Assembly: GCF_030271535.1 (NCBI RefSeq)
Contig: NZ_JASCXJ010000013.1
Coordinates: forward strand, 1-64,000
DNA length: 64,000 nucleotides
Source of the DNA: Nocardiopsis sp. ATB16-24
Lineage (GTDB): Bacteria; Actinomycetota; Actinomycetes; Streptosporangiales; Streptosporangiaceae
Direction of reading: 5' to 3'
The notes beneath the pieces were generated by a model that saw nothing but the letters and a program-made list of their open reading frames with translations, made no database searches and was not told the DNA's origin. A program made the position numbers and the translations under genes. This document shows positions 26,470 through 35,521 of the stretch, one piece after another. The stretch's first letter is position 1. The number at the start of each line of letters is the position of its first letter.

Positions 26470-27555
26470 CTACCCTCCGTCCCGCTCTTCGGGGTCCTCC
26501 GGAGACGGGGAGGGCGACCGGGGGTAGGGGGCGCCGATCCCGTACTCCTCCGCCAGGGCGTCGGCGAAGGCCGCCGCGATCTTGACCTCGCCGTCCGCGT
26601 TGGGATGGGTGCCGTCATAGGTGTCGACGGAGGCGGTCCAGTCCTCGGCTCCGGCGATGTCCAGGCTGGTCACCGGCGACTCCTCGGTGGACATGTCGGC
26701 GGCGACCTCCCGCACCAGCATGTTGTAGACGTAGACGCGCAGCGCGAACCCCTCGTCGGCCTCGGCCAGGGCGATGGGCGGGGCCTCGGCCAGCAGGATG
26801 CGCAGGTGCGGGTTGCCTCCGCGCGCCGCCTCCACGTAGCCGCGCAGGCGGTACTCCATCTCCTCCTTGTCGACCGGCCACAGCAGGTCGTTGACACCGA
26901 GCATGACGCACAGCACGTCGGGCCTGTGGACGCGCACCTCCTCCTGGATGGAGGAGGCGGCGTCGCGGAGGGTGCGGCCCCACAGGGCGTTGTGGTCCTG
27001 GTCGAAGTCGGGATCACGGTACTCCGCGGTGTCGGGGTCCCCATCGAGACCGGGCCAGGCCGCGCCGTCCGGGGCGTCCGGAGCATCCGGAGCGTCCGGC
27101 TCGGAGGGCTCCTCCGACCCTTCCCCCGGCGTCGCCGTATCCGTCCCGTCGAGGACTGAGTCCGATCCTCCCTCCTCGTCACCCTCTCCGGGGCCGCCGT
27201 CCAGAACCTGCGGATCCTCGTCCTCGGCGGTGGGCACGGGGAGGATCATGCTGCGGCTGGCGGGGTCGGAGTAGGGGCCGACGAATTCCAGCCCCTCCAC
27301 CCGGGAGGCGAGGTGGTTCCACAGGTGGTAGCGCCAGGTGCGGTCGCCGTTGGCGCCCTGGGTCATCGAGTCCCCCGCCAACATGATGCGGAGCTCTTCT
27401 TCCACGGGTCCCTCCGCTCGTGCGTCGGTGTCCTCTCCCCGTTCCGTGGCCGTCCGGTAGGCGATTCCCACGGCCACGAGTGCGAGGGCGAGGACGGCGG
27501 CGAGGACGGCGGCGAGGACGAGGAGGCCGTTACGGGGTCTTCGGGGGGTGTTCAC
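26470..27555 (-). CDS. Secreted or membrane-anchored SGNH/GDSL hydrolase
   Basis: The 361-aa product has an N-terminal signal or anchor helix (about 10-33). The SGNH fold has block I GDSMT with nucleophile Ser at 63, a block II-like HNALWG at 188-193, block III GVND at 220-223 and block V DGTHPN with Asp314 and His317. All catalytic residues are present. Between blocks I and II is an acidic, low-complexity insert at about 111-168 (EGSEEPSEPDAPDAPDAPDG), unusual inside the domain. GGAAGG precedes GTG 27555. The substrate is unknown; esterase or lipase activity is expected. Confidence 0.82.
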   Translation of the reverse strand: MNTPRRPRNGLLVLAAVLAAVLALALVAVGIAYRTATERGEDTDARAEGPVEEELRIMLAGDSMTQGANGDRTWRYHLWNHLASRVEGLEFVGPYSDPASRSMILPVPTAEDEDPQVLDGGPGEGDEEGGSDSVLDGTDTATPGEGSEEPSEPDAPDAPDAPDGAAWPGLDGDPDTAEYRDPDFDQDHNALWGRTLRDAASSIQEEVRVHRPDVLCVMLGVNDLLWPVDKEEMEYRLRGYVEAARGGNPHLRILLAEAPPIALAEADEGFALRVYVYNMLVREVAADMSTEESPVTSLDIAGAEDWTASVDTYDGTHPNADGEVKIAAAFADALAEEYGIGAPYPRSPSPSPEDPEERDGG

Positions 27556-27645
27556 ATGTGGCCTTCCGTTCTCGGATGGCGGTTCGGCGGCGTCAGACGC
27601 CGCCGAACCTCGGTCGTGGGCCCGAACGGCACGCGCGGAGCGGGT

Positions 27646-28446
27646 TCAGTCTCGGGAGACCACCCTGTTGCTGATGGTCCCCAGCCGCTCCACCGTCACG
27701 GAGACCTCCTGGCCGATCTCCACCGGTCCCACACCGGCCGGCGTACCGGTGAGAACGAGATCACCCGGCAGCAGAGTCATGAAGGACGTCACGTAGGCGA
27801 TGATGTCCGGGATGTCGTGGATGAGTTGTGACGTCCGTCCGTCCTGCCTGGTCCGACCGTCCACGGTGGTGGTGATGGCCAGGTTCTGTGCCTCCTCGAT
27901 GCTCATACCGGTGGTGATCCAGGGTCCGATCGGGCAGAAGGAGTCGAAGCCCTTGGCCCGCGTCCACTGGTCGTCCCTCTGCTGGAGGTCGCGGGCGGTG
28001 ACGTCGTTGGCCACGGTGTAGCCGAAGATGACGTCCTTGGCCCGCTCCCGTGGGACCTCCCTACAGGGGCGGGAGATGACGATGGCCAGCTCGCCCTCGT
28101 AGTCGACCCGCTCGGAGAGGTCGGGGTAGAAGATGGGGTCGTGGGGTCCCGACACCGAGGTGGAGGGCTTGAGGAAGACCACCGGCTCCTCACCGGGCTC
28201 CCCCGTGACACCCTTCATCTCCTCGATGTGATCGGCGTAGTTCTTACCGATGCAGACCACCTTGGTGGGCAGCACCGGGGACAACAGCCGGACGTCGGAG
28301 AGCCTCGCCCGCTCACCGGTAAGCTTGATGTCACCGAGGAGGGGATGCCCGCTCAGTCGGGCGACGAACTCCTCCCCACTGTCGGAATCGGTGTCGACCA
28401 GGCCGAACCCGACCTCGTCGTCGGCCGAGAACCGTGCGATGCGCAC
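27646..28446 (-). CDS. Fumarylacetoacetate hydrolase family protein
   Basis: The 266-aa product has the FAH-type core: KVVCIGKNYADHIEEM, PVVFLKPSTSVSGPHDPI, DYEGELAIVI with the metal-binding Glu residues, GYTVANDVTARDLQQ, KGFDSFCPIGPWI and GDLVLTGTPAGVGPVEIG. These enzymes cleave or isomerise 2-oxo acids with a divalent metal, for example 2-hydroxyhepta-2,4-dienedioate isomerase or oxaloacetate/acylpyruvate hydrolase types; the substrate cannot be told here. GTG 28446 is the start. A FAH gene just upstream of gltX is conserved in Streptomyces. Confidence 0.87.
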   Translation of the reverse strand: MRIARFSADDEVGFGLVDTDSDSGEEFVARLSGHPLLGDIKLTGERARLSDVRLLSPVLPTKVVCIGKNYADHIEEMKGVTGEPGEEPVVFLKPSTSVSGPHDPIFYPDLSERVDYEGELAIVISRPCREVPRERAKDVIFGYTVANDVTARDLQQRDDQWTRAKGFDSFCPIGPWITTGMSIEEAQNLAITTTVDGRTRQDGRTSQLIHDIPDIIAYVTSFMTLLPGDLVLTGTPAGVGPVEIGQEVSVTVERLGTISNRVVSRD

Positions 28447-28743
28447 CTGTCATGCCTCCCAGCAGCCCTGTCGTCTCTCTTGCGGTTGAAGGGTATAGGC
28501 GCCACGGGACCCGGGAGCCCGACGGGCCGGATGTCCGGCCGGAATCTCCCGGGCGGGACGCGCCCCGCCCGTCTCCGCATCGCCCACGACACCCATGGAC
28601 GCACCGACGCGTGTGCGTCCCCCGCTCCGAACGGTGACGACCAACCCCGGCGGACCTGCTCTTATCGGAAACAACCTTGGCTCTTCCTTGGGTCGGACTC
28701 TGGCATGCTGGGTCCGTCACCCGCTGTCGAGAGGTGGATCTTC

Positions 28744-29631
28744 GTGCCCACGTCTGCTTCGCCCACGGGACGCCCCCGTGCCAGGCACCGCCGACGCAGC
28801 CGGTACCCCCTGGGGCTGGCTCTGGGACTGTGCCTGGTCTCGGGCTCCTCCGCCGTGCTCATGGTCAGCGTGCCCGAACCCGGGAACGATCCCGTCTCAC
28901 CCACCGAGACCTCGGCCTCCGGCCCCGTGGGGGACGGGGGCCCCGACGGCGCCTCCGGACGGCGCGACACCTTCGTCGAGGACCAGGACTCGGCGAGCGG
29001 GACGACCGATCGCGACCGTGTGTCACCGACCGACCAGGACGAGGAGTCCGAGGAGGAGGTTCCCGTCCTGCTCCGTTCGGTGGAGGAGGAGGTCGACAGC
29101 GCCGACGGGGAACTCAGCGTCCTGGAGGGCGAGGGCGAGGTCATGGGCGAGGGTCCGCTGACGACCTTCGCCGTGGAGGTCGAGGACGGGCTTCCCGGCC
29201 GGGCCGAGGACTTCGCGGATGCGGTGGAGGAGATCCTGGGCGATCCTCGCAGCTGGGGCGACGACGGCGAGCGCTCCATGCAACGGGTCGACGGGGACGA
29301 CGCCGACATCCGCGTCCTCCTGGCCGCTCCCGACACGGTGGACCGGCTGTGCGCCCCGCTGAACACCGACGGGTACGTCTCCTGCGCGAACGGCAACCGC
29401 GCCATCATCAACCAGAACCGCTGGGTGTCGGGCGTTCCGCACTTCGACGACGACCTGGAGACCTACCGGATCTACCTCATCAACCACGAGGTCGGGCACA
29501 CCCTGGGACACGGTCACGTGCACTGCCCCGGTGAGGGCGAACCGGCGCCGGTGATGCAGCAGCAGACCCTGGACCTTCAGGGGTGCGAGCCCAACGGCTG
29601 GGTGCACCCCGACAACGATCCCGGGAACTGA
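28744..29631 (+). CDS. DUF3152 putative secreted zinc metalloprotease-like protein
   Basis: The 295-aa product starts at GTG 28744, which has GAGGTGG 8 nt upstream. A basic N-terminus and membrane or signal helix (about 22-43) are followed by an acidic linker (about 50-130). The C-terminal DUF3152 domain (about 135-295) contains HEVGHTLGHGH at 248-258, which fits the HExxHxxGxxH zinc site of metzincins. RLCAPL, YVSCANG, HCPG and LQGCEP supply four cysteines for likely disulfides. Peptidase activity is inferred from the motif; the family is uncharacterised to my knowledge. Confidence 0.84.
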   Translation: MPTSASPTGRPRARHRRRSRYPLGLALGLCLVSGSSAVLMVSVPEPGNDPVSPTETSASGPVGDGGPDGASGRRDTFVEDQDSASGTTDRDRVSPTDQDEESEEEVPVLLRSVEEEVDSADGELSVLEGEGEVMGEGPLTTFAVEVEDGLPGRAEDFADAVEEILGDPRSWGDDGERSMQRVDGDDADIRVLLAAPDTVDRLCAPLNTDGYVSCANGNRAIINQNRWVSGVPHFDDDLETYRIYLINHEVGHTLGHGHVHCPGEGEPAPVMQQQTLDLQGCEPNGWVHPDNDPGN

Positions 29632-29661
29632 TCCGCTCCGTTCGCCGGACCCCTGACGTGG

Positions 29662-29691
29662 GCGGGGCCGGGTGCGCAGCCCCGGCCCCGC
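29662..29691. terminator. Terminator between convergent DUF3152 and binding-protein genes
   Basis: An 11-bp perfect stem, GCGGGGCCGGG/CCCGGCCCCGC (29662-29672 with 29681-29691), has an 8-nt loop. Confidence 0.7.
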
Positions 29692-29707
29692 GATCACCTG
29701 TGGTCGG

Positions 29708-31108
29708 TCAGTCCTCGACCGAGGCGTTGTACTCCTCGATGGGCGTCCGCACTCTCTCGGTCGCCGCCGACATCGCCTCCTCGGCGGAGGTGTCACTGGT
29801 CAGAGCGGTCTCCCACCCCTCTTCGGCGGCCACCCGGGCCTCGGACATGACACCCATCATGCAGCCCGCCGTGTTCTCGTTGATCTCGGAGTCCGCCAGC
29901 TGGGCGGCGGCCACGGAGAACTGCGGGAACTCCTCGGCGCGCTCCTTGGCCTCGGGGCCCTCGTAGCCCTCGGTGTTCACCGACAGGTATCCCGTACCGG
30001 CGTGCCAGACCGACTGCGACTCGGGGGTCAGCAGGAACTGCACGAACTCCCAGGACGCGCGGATCTCCTCCTCGGTGTGGCCCTCACCGTTGATCCACAG
30101 GGAGGCGCCACCGATGATCGAGCCGCCCGGGTCGTCGGCGCTGATCAGCGGGAAGTATCCCGCGCCCACCTCGAAGTCGGACTGCTCGATGAACCCTCCC
30201 AGGGAGCCGGTGGACTCCAGGGTCATCGCGGCACGGCCCGAGGTGAACGCGGCCTGGCCGTCGTCGGTGTTGCGGCCGATCTGGACGGCGAGTTCGTCGT
30301 CGATCATCTCCTCCCACCACTCGACCAGCTCCACGATCTTCGGGTCGTCGAACAGCACCTCGGTGGCGCGTCCGTCCCGGCCGTTGGAGTTGTCGCAGTA
30401 CGGTGTGCCCGCCCGGGCCATGAACTGCTCGATGAACCATCCGTACACCGCGGCGCCGAACCCGTACTGCACGACCGTTCCGTCGTCGTCGCGCACCGTC
30501 AGCCTCTCCGCTGCCTCGCGGATCTCGGCCAGGTCGGTGGGCGGGGCGTCCGGATCGAGCCCGGCCTCCTCGAAGGCGTCTCGGTTGATGTACATCAGGG
30601 GGGTGGAGTTGTTGAACGGGAACGAGCGCAGGTCCCCCTCCACGGTGAAGTAGTTGAGCAGCGCGTCCTCGATCGCGCCGGTGTCGTAGCCGTCCTTGTC
30701 CAGGAACGACTGCGCGGGCACGGTCTGTCCGGAGTCGATCATGAACTGGGTGCCCAGGTCGTAGATCATGATGAGCTCGGCGGTCTCACCCTGTTGGATG
30801 GCCGCACGGTGACCGGCCAGGGCTTCGTCGTAGTCTCCCTGGAAGGCGCCCGTCACCTCGATCCGGCCTTCGTTCTGGGCGTTGAACTCCTCGATCAGGC
30901 CGTCGAGCACCTGGCCGTTGGTGGCGTCCATGCTGTGCCAGAACTCGACCTGGACCGCCTCGTCCAGGTCCTCCAGCACCTCGGGGCCGGGGGCGACGAG
31001 GTCGCCGGTCCCGCCGCTCCCGTCACCGGAGCACCCGCTGAGCACCAGGCCCAGGCTCACGAGCAGGGCGGCTGCGGTGATGCCCCGCCTCTGGGGGGAG
31101 ATCGTCAT
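29708..31108 (-). CDS. ABC transporter extracellular solute-binding lipoprotein (UgpB-like)
   Basis: The 466-aa product starts at ATG 31108 and has a lipoprotein signal with lipobox LSGC (Cys26). The mature part reads VQVEFWHSMDATNGQVLDGLIEEFNAQ, typical of family 1 binding proteins such as the glycerol-3-phosphate binder UgpB. NNSTPLMYINRDAFEEAGLDP is the hinge region. It captures a sugar or sugar phosphate outside the membrane for the two permeases encoded upstream. The ligand is not certain; glycerol-3-phosphate or its diesters are suggested by overall likeness. Confidence 0.85.
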   Translation of the reverse strand: MTISPQRRGITAAALLVSLGLVLSGCSGDGSGGTGDLVAPGPEVLEDLDEAVQVEFWHSMDATNGQVLDGLIEEFNAQNEGRIEVTGAFQGDYDEALAGHRAAIQQGETAELIMIYDLGTQFMIDSGQTVPAQSFLDKDGYDTGAIEDALLNYFTVEGDLRSFPFNNSTPLMYINRDAFEEAGLDPDAPPTDLAEIREAAERLTVRDDDGTVVQYGFGAAVYGWFIEQFMARAGTPYCDNSNGRDGRATEVLFDDPKIVELVEWWEEMIDDELAVQIGRNTDDGQAAFTSGRAAMTLESTGSLGGFIEQSDFEVGAGYFPLISADDPGGSIIGGASLWINGEGHTEEEIRASWEFVQFLLTPESQSVWHAGTGYLSVNTEGYEGPEAKERAEEFPQFSVAAAQLADSEINENTAGCMMGVMSEARVAAEEGWETALTSDTSAEEAMSAATERVRTPIEEYNASVED

Positions 31109-31168
31109 GTTTCTCGCTTCCTCTGGGTCGGACCATCCCACCGGACCGGGGGAGGTCGGGTGGGACGC

Positions 31169-32077
31169 CTACTTGACCGCGCCCGCCGTGAGTCCGCGGA
31201 CGATGAAGCGTTGTCCGAAGATCACGAGGGCGAGGGTGGGGATGACGGAGAGCGCGGCGCCGGCCAGGAGCAGTCCCGGGTTGGCGGCCTCTCCGGTCTT
31301 GAGGCTGTTCAGACCGATCTGGAGGGTCTGCATCTCGGTACTGCGCGTGATGATCAGCGGCCAGAAGTACATGTTCCAACTGGTGATGAACACGTACATG
31401 CCGACCGCGGTGAGAGCGGGCTTGCTCAGCGGCAGCAGGATCGTCCACAGGAACCGCAGGTGGCCCATGCCGTCCATGCGTGCCGCGTCGTACAGCTCTC
31501 GGGGGAACTGCCTGAAGCTCTGGCGCAGCAGGAACGTGCCGAACGCGTAGGCCAGGAAGGGCAGGACCAGCCCGGCGTAGGTGTTCGACAGACCCCACCC
31601 GGACAGGGTGAGGTAGTTGGGGATGAAGGTCGCCTCGCCCGGGATCATCAGCGTGGACAGGAACAGCGCGAACACCACCGCGCTGCCCCTGAAGCGCAGG
31701 AACACGAAGGCGTAGGCGGCCAGGGCGGAGGTGAGCAGCTGGGACACCGTGATGATCCCGGCCATCACCAGTGAGTTGGTGTACATGCGCAGCAGGGGGA
31801 CCGCGTTCAGTGCGCCCAGGAGGTTGTCCGGGTGCAGGCCCGTGGGTGCCAGCTGCGGCGGGAAACTGGACAGCTCGCGCGGCTCCATGAGGGCGCCGGC
31901 GAACACGTAGTAGACGGGGAACAGTACGGGGACCAGCAGGGCGGCCAGCATCAGGTAGAGCAGGACCCGGCCCAGGACGTGTCCGAGGTCGTACCTGCGC
32001 CCGGTCCTGGTCGTCCGTCGTGGGTCGGGGTTCCGCGCGCCGGAGGGGGCGGAGCCGAGGACGGAGGCGGCGCTCAC
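31169..32077 (-). CDS. ABC transporter permease (MalG/UgpE type)
   Basis: The 302-aa product has six predicted helices, a long basic N-terminus, and the EAA loop ELYDAARMDGMGHLRFLWTI, which contacts the ATPase. It starts at GTG 32077, overlapping the stop of the other permease gene by 4 bp, and precedes the binding-protein gene. No ATPase gene is nearby, so a shared MsiK-like ATPase encoded elsewhere is likely, as for many actinomycete sugar importers. Confidence 0.9.
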   Translation of the reverse strand: MSAASVLGSAPSGARNPDPRRTTRTGRRYDLGHVLGRVLLYLMLAALLVPVLFPVYYVFAGALMEPRELSSFPPQLAPTGLHPDNLLGALNAVPLLRMYTNSLVMAGIITVSQLLTSALAAYAFVFLRFRGSAVVFALFLSTLMIPGEATFIPNYLTLSGWGLSNTYAGLVLPFLAYAFGTFLLRQSFRQFPRELYDAARMDGMGHLRFLWTILLPLSKPALTAVGMYVFITSWNMYFWPLIITRSTEMQTLQIGLNSLKTGEAANPGLLLAGAALSVIPTLALVIFGQRFIVRGLTAGAVK

Positions 32078-33018
32078 GCGTAGTGCACCTTCCTCTCAAG
32101 GACGCCGAACTGGATCGCGGTGCACACCAGGACCACGACCAACAGCACGAGCGCCTGTGCGCTGGCACGACCGAAGTCGCTGGTGCCGTAGGCGAAGGCG
32201 TACTGGTAGATGGAGTAGACCAGGGTGGTCGTGGAGCCGACCGGTCCGCCTCCTGTGAGGATGTGGATCTGACCGAAGCTCTGTAGGGCGTTGATCGTGG
32301 AGATGACGATCAGGAAGAACAGCTGCGGGCCGAGCATGGGCACGGTGACGTCCCAGGCGAGCCGGACCCCGGTGGCGCCGTCGATACGGGCGGCCTCGTT
32401 CACCTCCTTGGGGATCGAGCCGATCCCGGCCGCCAGGACGAGCACCCCGTAGCCCAGGTTCATCCAGACCGTGGTGATGCACACCGACCACAGGGCCATC
32501 TCCTGGGAGGTCAACCAGGGGACCTGGTCGAGTCCGAACCTGTACAGGATGCCGTTGAGCACGCTGTTACCCGGGCTGTAGAAGACCGAGAAGATCACCG
32601 AGGCACTGGCGACGGAGAACGCGAACGGCAGGGCGAAGGCCCCGCGCAGCAGGCGCTGCCCGCGTATGACCCCTTCCAGGAGCAGCACCACCACCAGTGC
32701 GCCGACCACACCGGGGACGACGACCCCGAGGGTGAACAGGAGCGTGGTGAGCAGGACCCCGCCGAACTCGGGGGTGGCCATTTCCGCGAAGTGGCTGAGT
32801 CCGACGAACCGGTTGGGGCGTCCGATGATGTCGTTGCCGTGCATCGACAGGTAGACGGTACGGCCGAGGGGATAGGCGAGGAAGAGGGCGAAGACCGCCA
32901 CCGAGGGGGCCAGGAAGGCCCAGGCCAGTGTGGCTTCCCTCCCGCGTTCACGACGGCGTCTTCGCGGGGGCGCGGGGTTCTGGGGATGTACGTCGGCCAC
33001 TGCCGTGCCGGAGGTCAC
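32074..33018 (-). CDS. ABC transporter permease (MalF/UgpA type)
   Basis: The 314-aa product has six membrane helices and the EAA loop EVNEAARIDGATGVRLAWDV. I took GTG 33018 as start because GGGGGGAGGGAC lies directly upstream; the in-frame GTG at 33057 would add 13 residues but has a weak ribosome site. It is the first gene of a permease-permease-binding-protein operon. VYYSIYQ-like TTTLVYSIYQYAFAYGTSDF is a conserved family region. Confidence 0.9.
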   Translation of the reverse strand: MTSGTAVADVHPQNPAPPRRRRRERGREATLAWAFLAPSVAVFALFLAYPLGRTVYLSMHGNDIIGRPNRFVGLSHFAEMATPEFGGVLLTTLLFTLGVVVPGVVGALVVVLLLEGVIRGQRLLRGAFALPFAFSVASASVIFSVFYSPGNSVLNGILYRFGLDQVPWLTSQEMALWSVCITTVWMNLGYGVLVLAAGIGSIPKEVNEAARIDGATGVRLAWDVTVPMLGPQLFFLIVISTINALQSFGQIHILTGGGPVGSTTTLVYSIYQYAFAYGTSDFGRASAQALVLLVVVLVCTAIQFGVLERKVHYA

Positions 33019-33396
33019 GTCCCTCCCCCCGCTCTGGAGGATGGTGGGTGAGGACACGCCCCGAAGTCTTCAGGAGGCAGTTGACCTGCGCTTCTCCCCC
33101 AGGGGAACAGCACGGCAACACGAAGACGCACAACGGTTATATCCGACATCCATCGCCATTCGTCACTTAGTGGAACTTGTCTTTCAAGGTCCGCAGTATC
33201 GAGTGGTGTGCGACATGATGGCTATAACCTTCAGGACAGTACTCCCTTACCTGTAAGTAAGGTTCGACGCGGGGCGCCCGTTTCCCGTTTTGCCTGATGA
33301 CGGGGCGTACCGGAAACAGGTGAGGGGCGCGGGGCGGTGTCCACACCATCCCGCGCCCCTCGTCGCTCCCCCCCGGAGCGGGGGCGAGCCACTCGG
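33019..33396. promoter_or_regulatory. Promoter region of the ABC importer operon
   Basis: No gene is seen. The stretch is AT-richer than its neighbours. It contains the small dyad CTTAC-CT-GTAAG followed by a second GTAAG (33246-33261), and a widely spaced GGTTATA ... TATAACC pair at about 33134 and 33224. These could be sites for a LacI- or GntR-type regulator, but no regulator gene is adjacent. Confidence 0.4.
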
Positions 33397-35007
33397 TCAG
33401 CCCTGCGGGTAGCCCTGTCGCAGCAGCCCGTAGGTCACGGCCTGTTCGAGGGCCACCCACGAGGCGTCGATGACGTTGGGCCCCACACCGACCGTGGTCC
33501 ACTCCCCCGCACCGTCGCTGAAGGTGATGAGGATACGGGTGATCGCGTTGGTCCCCGAGCTGCCCTCCAGGATGCGGACCTTGTAGTCGGTCAGCTCCAA
33601 CCCGGCCAGCGCGGTGTACACGCCCTCCATGGAACTGCGCAGCGCCCGGTCCAGGGCGTTGACCGGCCCGTTGCCCTCCGCCGTGGCGATCACGCGCTCA
33701 CCCTTGACGCGCAGTTTGACGGTGGCCTCGGACAGGCTCTCGTAGTCGCTGGACAGGGGACTGCTCCCGCCCTGGGGACGCCGTTCGGTGAGGACCCGCC
33801 AGGACTCGGTGTCGAAGTAGCGGACCGGTGCGCCCAACTCCTCGCGCAGCAGCAGCTCCAAGGAGGCGTCGGCGGCCTCGAAACTGTAACCGGCCAGCTC
33901 CAGACCCTTGACCCGCTCCACCACCCGACCCGACAGGGCACGGTCACCGGACAACTCCAGGCCCAGTTCCTTGGCCTTGAGCTCGATGGAGGCGCGCCCG
34001 GCCATGTCGGAGACGAGCATGCGCATGCTGTTGCCGACCAACGAGGGATCCATGTGCTGGTACAGGTCGGGGTCGACCTTGATCGCCGAGGCGTGCAGCC
34101 CCGCCTTGTGCGCGAAGGCCGACACCCCCACGTAGGGCTGGTGGGTGTCGGGAGCGAGGTTGACGATCTCGGCGATGGCGGTGGACACGCGGGTCATCTC
34201 GGCCAGGCATCCCTCGGGCAGGACCTCCCGGCCGTGCTTGAGGGTGAGCGCGCCCACCACGGAGAACAGGTTGGCGTTGCCCACCCGCTCGCCATAACCG
34301 TTGGCGGTGCACTGTACGTGGGTGGCACCGGCGTCGACGGCGGCCAGGGTGTTGGCGACGGCGCACCCGGTGTCGTCCTGGGCGTGGATGCCCAGGCGGG
34401 CCCCGGTGGCCTCGCGGACCTCGGTGACGATCCGGCTGACGTCGGTGGGGAGCATCCCACCGTTGGTGTCGCACAGGACGACGACGTCGGCCCCCGCCTC
34501 GGCGGCGGCACGGACCACGGCGAGCGCGTAGTCGGGGTCGTGGCGGTACCCGTCGAAGAAGTGCTCGCAGTCGACGAACACCCGTTGCCCGTGTTCACGC
34601 AGGTGGGACACCGTGTCGGCGACCATGGCGAGGTTCTCGTCAAGGGTCGTGCGCAGGGCGCGTTCGACGTGCCGGTCGTCACTCTTGGCCACAAGGGTGA
34701 CGACCGGTGCGCCGCTGTCGCGCAGTGCGGCCACCTGTGGGTCTTCGGTGACCTTCACACCGGCACGGCGGGTCGCGCCGAACGCGGTGAGTTGCGCGTG
34801 CTTCAGCGTCAGCTCTCGTGAAGCGCGCTGAAAGAACTCGGTGTCCTTGGGGTTGGCCCCCGGCCACCCTCCCTCGATGAAGGTCACCCCGAAGTCGTCC
34901 AGCAGCTTCGCGATGGCCAGCTTGTCGGAGACCCGCAGGTTGATGCCCTCGCGCTGGGCTCCGTCGCGGAGCGTGGTGTCGAAGACGTGGAAACTGTCGT
35001 CCCTCAT
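33397..35007 (-). CDS. cimA: Citramalate synthase (LeuA/CimA family)
   Basis: The 536-aa product condenses pyruvate with acetyl-CoA to (R)-citramalate if it is a true CimA; a 2-isopropylmalate synthase role is the alternative. FDTTLRDGAQREGINL, EGGWPGANPKDTEFF and HAQDDTGCAVANTLAAVDAG are the TIM-barrel catalytic and metal sites; the GGWPGANPKD form is typical of CimA rather than LeuA. The C-terminal regulatory domain (about 380-536) would bind the end-product effector. Citramalate would feed LeuCD and LeuB to give 2-oxobutyrate for isoleucine. A leader peptide and attenuator precede it. GGGAG lies before ATG 35007. Confidence 0.88.
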   Translation of the reverse strand: MRDDSFHVFDTTLRDGAQREGINLRVSDKLAIAKLLDDFGVTFIEGGWPGANPKDTEFFQRASRELTLKHAQLTAFGATRRAGVKVTEDPQVAALRDSGAPVVTLVAKSDDRHVERALRTTLDENLAMVADTVSHLREHGQRVFVDCEHFFDGYRHDPDYALAVVRAAAEAGADVVVLCDTNGGMLPTDVSRIVTEVREATGARLGIHAQDDTGCAVANTLAAVDAGATHVQCTANGYGERVGNANLFSVVGALTLKHGREVLPEGCLAEMTRVSTAIAEIVNLAPDTHQPYVGVSAFAHKAGLHASAIKVDPDLYQHMDPSLVGNSMRMLVSDMAGRASIELKAKELGLELSGDRALSGRVVERVKGLELAGYSFEAADASLELLLREELGAPVRYFDTESWRVLTERRPQGGSSPLSSDYESLSEATVKLRVKGERVIATAEGNGPVNALDRALRSSMEGVYTALAGLELTDYKVRILEGSSGTNAITRILITFSDGAGEWTTVGVGPNVIDASWVALEQAVTYGLLRQGYPQG

Positions 35008-35062
35008 GGGTGGAACTCCCGAAGGTGGATGCTGTGGTGTGGCCGACCCGCCCACCGCCAAC

Positions 35063-35092
35063 AAAAAAGACCCCTCGTGGACACGAGAGGTC
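35063..35092 (-). terminator. cimA attenuator terminator
   Basis: On the minus strand a GACCTCTCG/CGAGGGGTC hairpin (one G-U pair, 6-nt loop) is followed by six T. It lies between the Val/Leu/Ile-rich leader peptide and cimA, 56 bp before the cimA ATG. A second, overlapping-in-logic stem, GCGCGCCGGC/GCCGGCGCGC, lies upstream at about 35094-35128 and could serve as the pause or protector stem. Confidence 0.88.
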
Positions 35093-35115
35093 AGCGCGCC
35101 GGCGGCGTCCTGTGG

Positions 35116-35157
35116 TCAGCCGGCGCGCCTCACGATAATGAGAACCTGAGACGGCAT
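35116..35157 (-). CDS. Leader peptide of cimA (attenuation)
   Basis: This 13-codon ORF encodes MPSQVLIIVRRAG. Five consecutive branched-chain residues (Val-Leu-Ile-Ile-Val) sit just before the GC-rich pairing region. Ribosome stalling at these codons when charged Leu/Ile/Val tRNAs are scarce would prevent formation of the terminator at 35063-35092. No strong ribosome site precedes the ATG, so leaderless translation is possible. Peptide content, spacing and the U-run hairpin together make an attenuator very likely. Confidence 0.88.
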   Translation of the reverse strand: MPSQVLIIVRRAG

Positions 35158-35208
35158 GAGGTCAGTGTGCCACACGATGACGGCGTTCTCGGCATCCGAT
35201 GAGCAATC

Positions 35209-35225
35209 GTCTCAAACAATGAGAT
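35209..35225. promoter_or_regulatory. Operator upstream of the cimA leader
   Basis: GTCTCA-AACAA-TGAGAT, 52 bp upstream of the leader peptide ATG, belongs to the shared 17-bp repeat of this window (likely NdgR site). Between here and 35521 no gene is seen; 35158-35521 is otherwise featureless promoter DNA. Confidence 0.7.
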
Positions 35226-35521
35226 CGGTATTGGTCACATCGGACATACCGCCCGCCCACCCTCACGCCTCACGAAAAGGTCCCGGTATCGCGGCGGGGC
35301 CGAAGACGTCGATACCTCCTGCCCTGCGAGAACGCCCTCGGAACGACCGTTTCGACCGAGCGCCCCGAGCATCGCTCGGTGACGGAGATCACCGAGGAAA
35401 GCGGAGCCTTCGGCTTCGTCACACCCCCGCGTCTCACTCCTCGGACGGCGATGCCGCCCCGCCGGCGGTCTCGCTCGTGGGCCGTGGGGGGGAACGCGTG
35501 GACCCTGGGCCGAGCGCGGGC

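Noticed and set aside
24727-27159. 810-aa plus-strand open frame opposite gltX and the SGNH gene
   Set aside because: Spans two genes on the other strand and has no domain; typical GC-rich antisense frame.
29672-31774. 700-aa plus-strand open frame opposite the binding-protein and permease genes
   Set aside because: Antisense to two clear ABC transporter genes; low-complexity Gly/His/Val composition.
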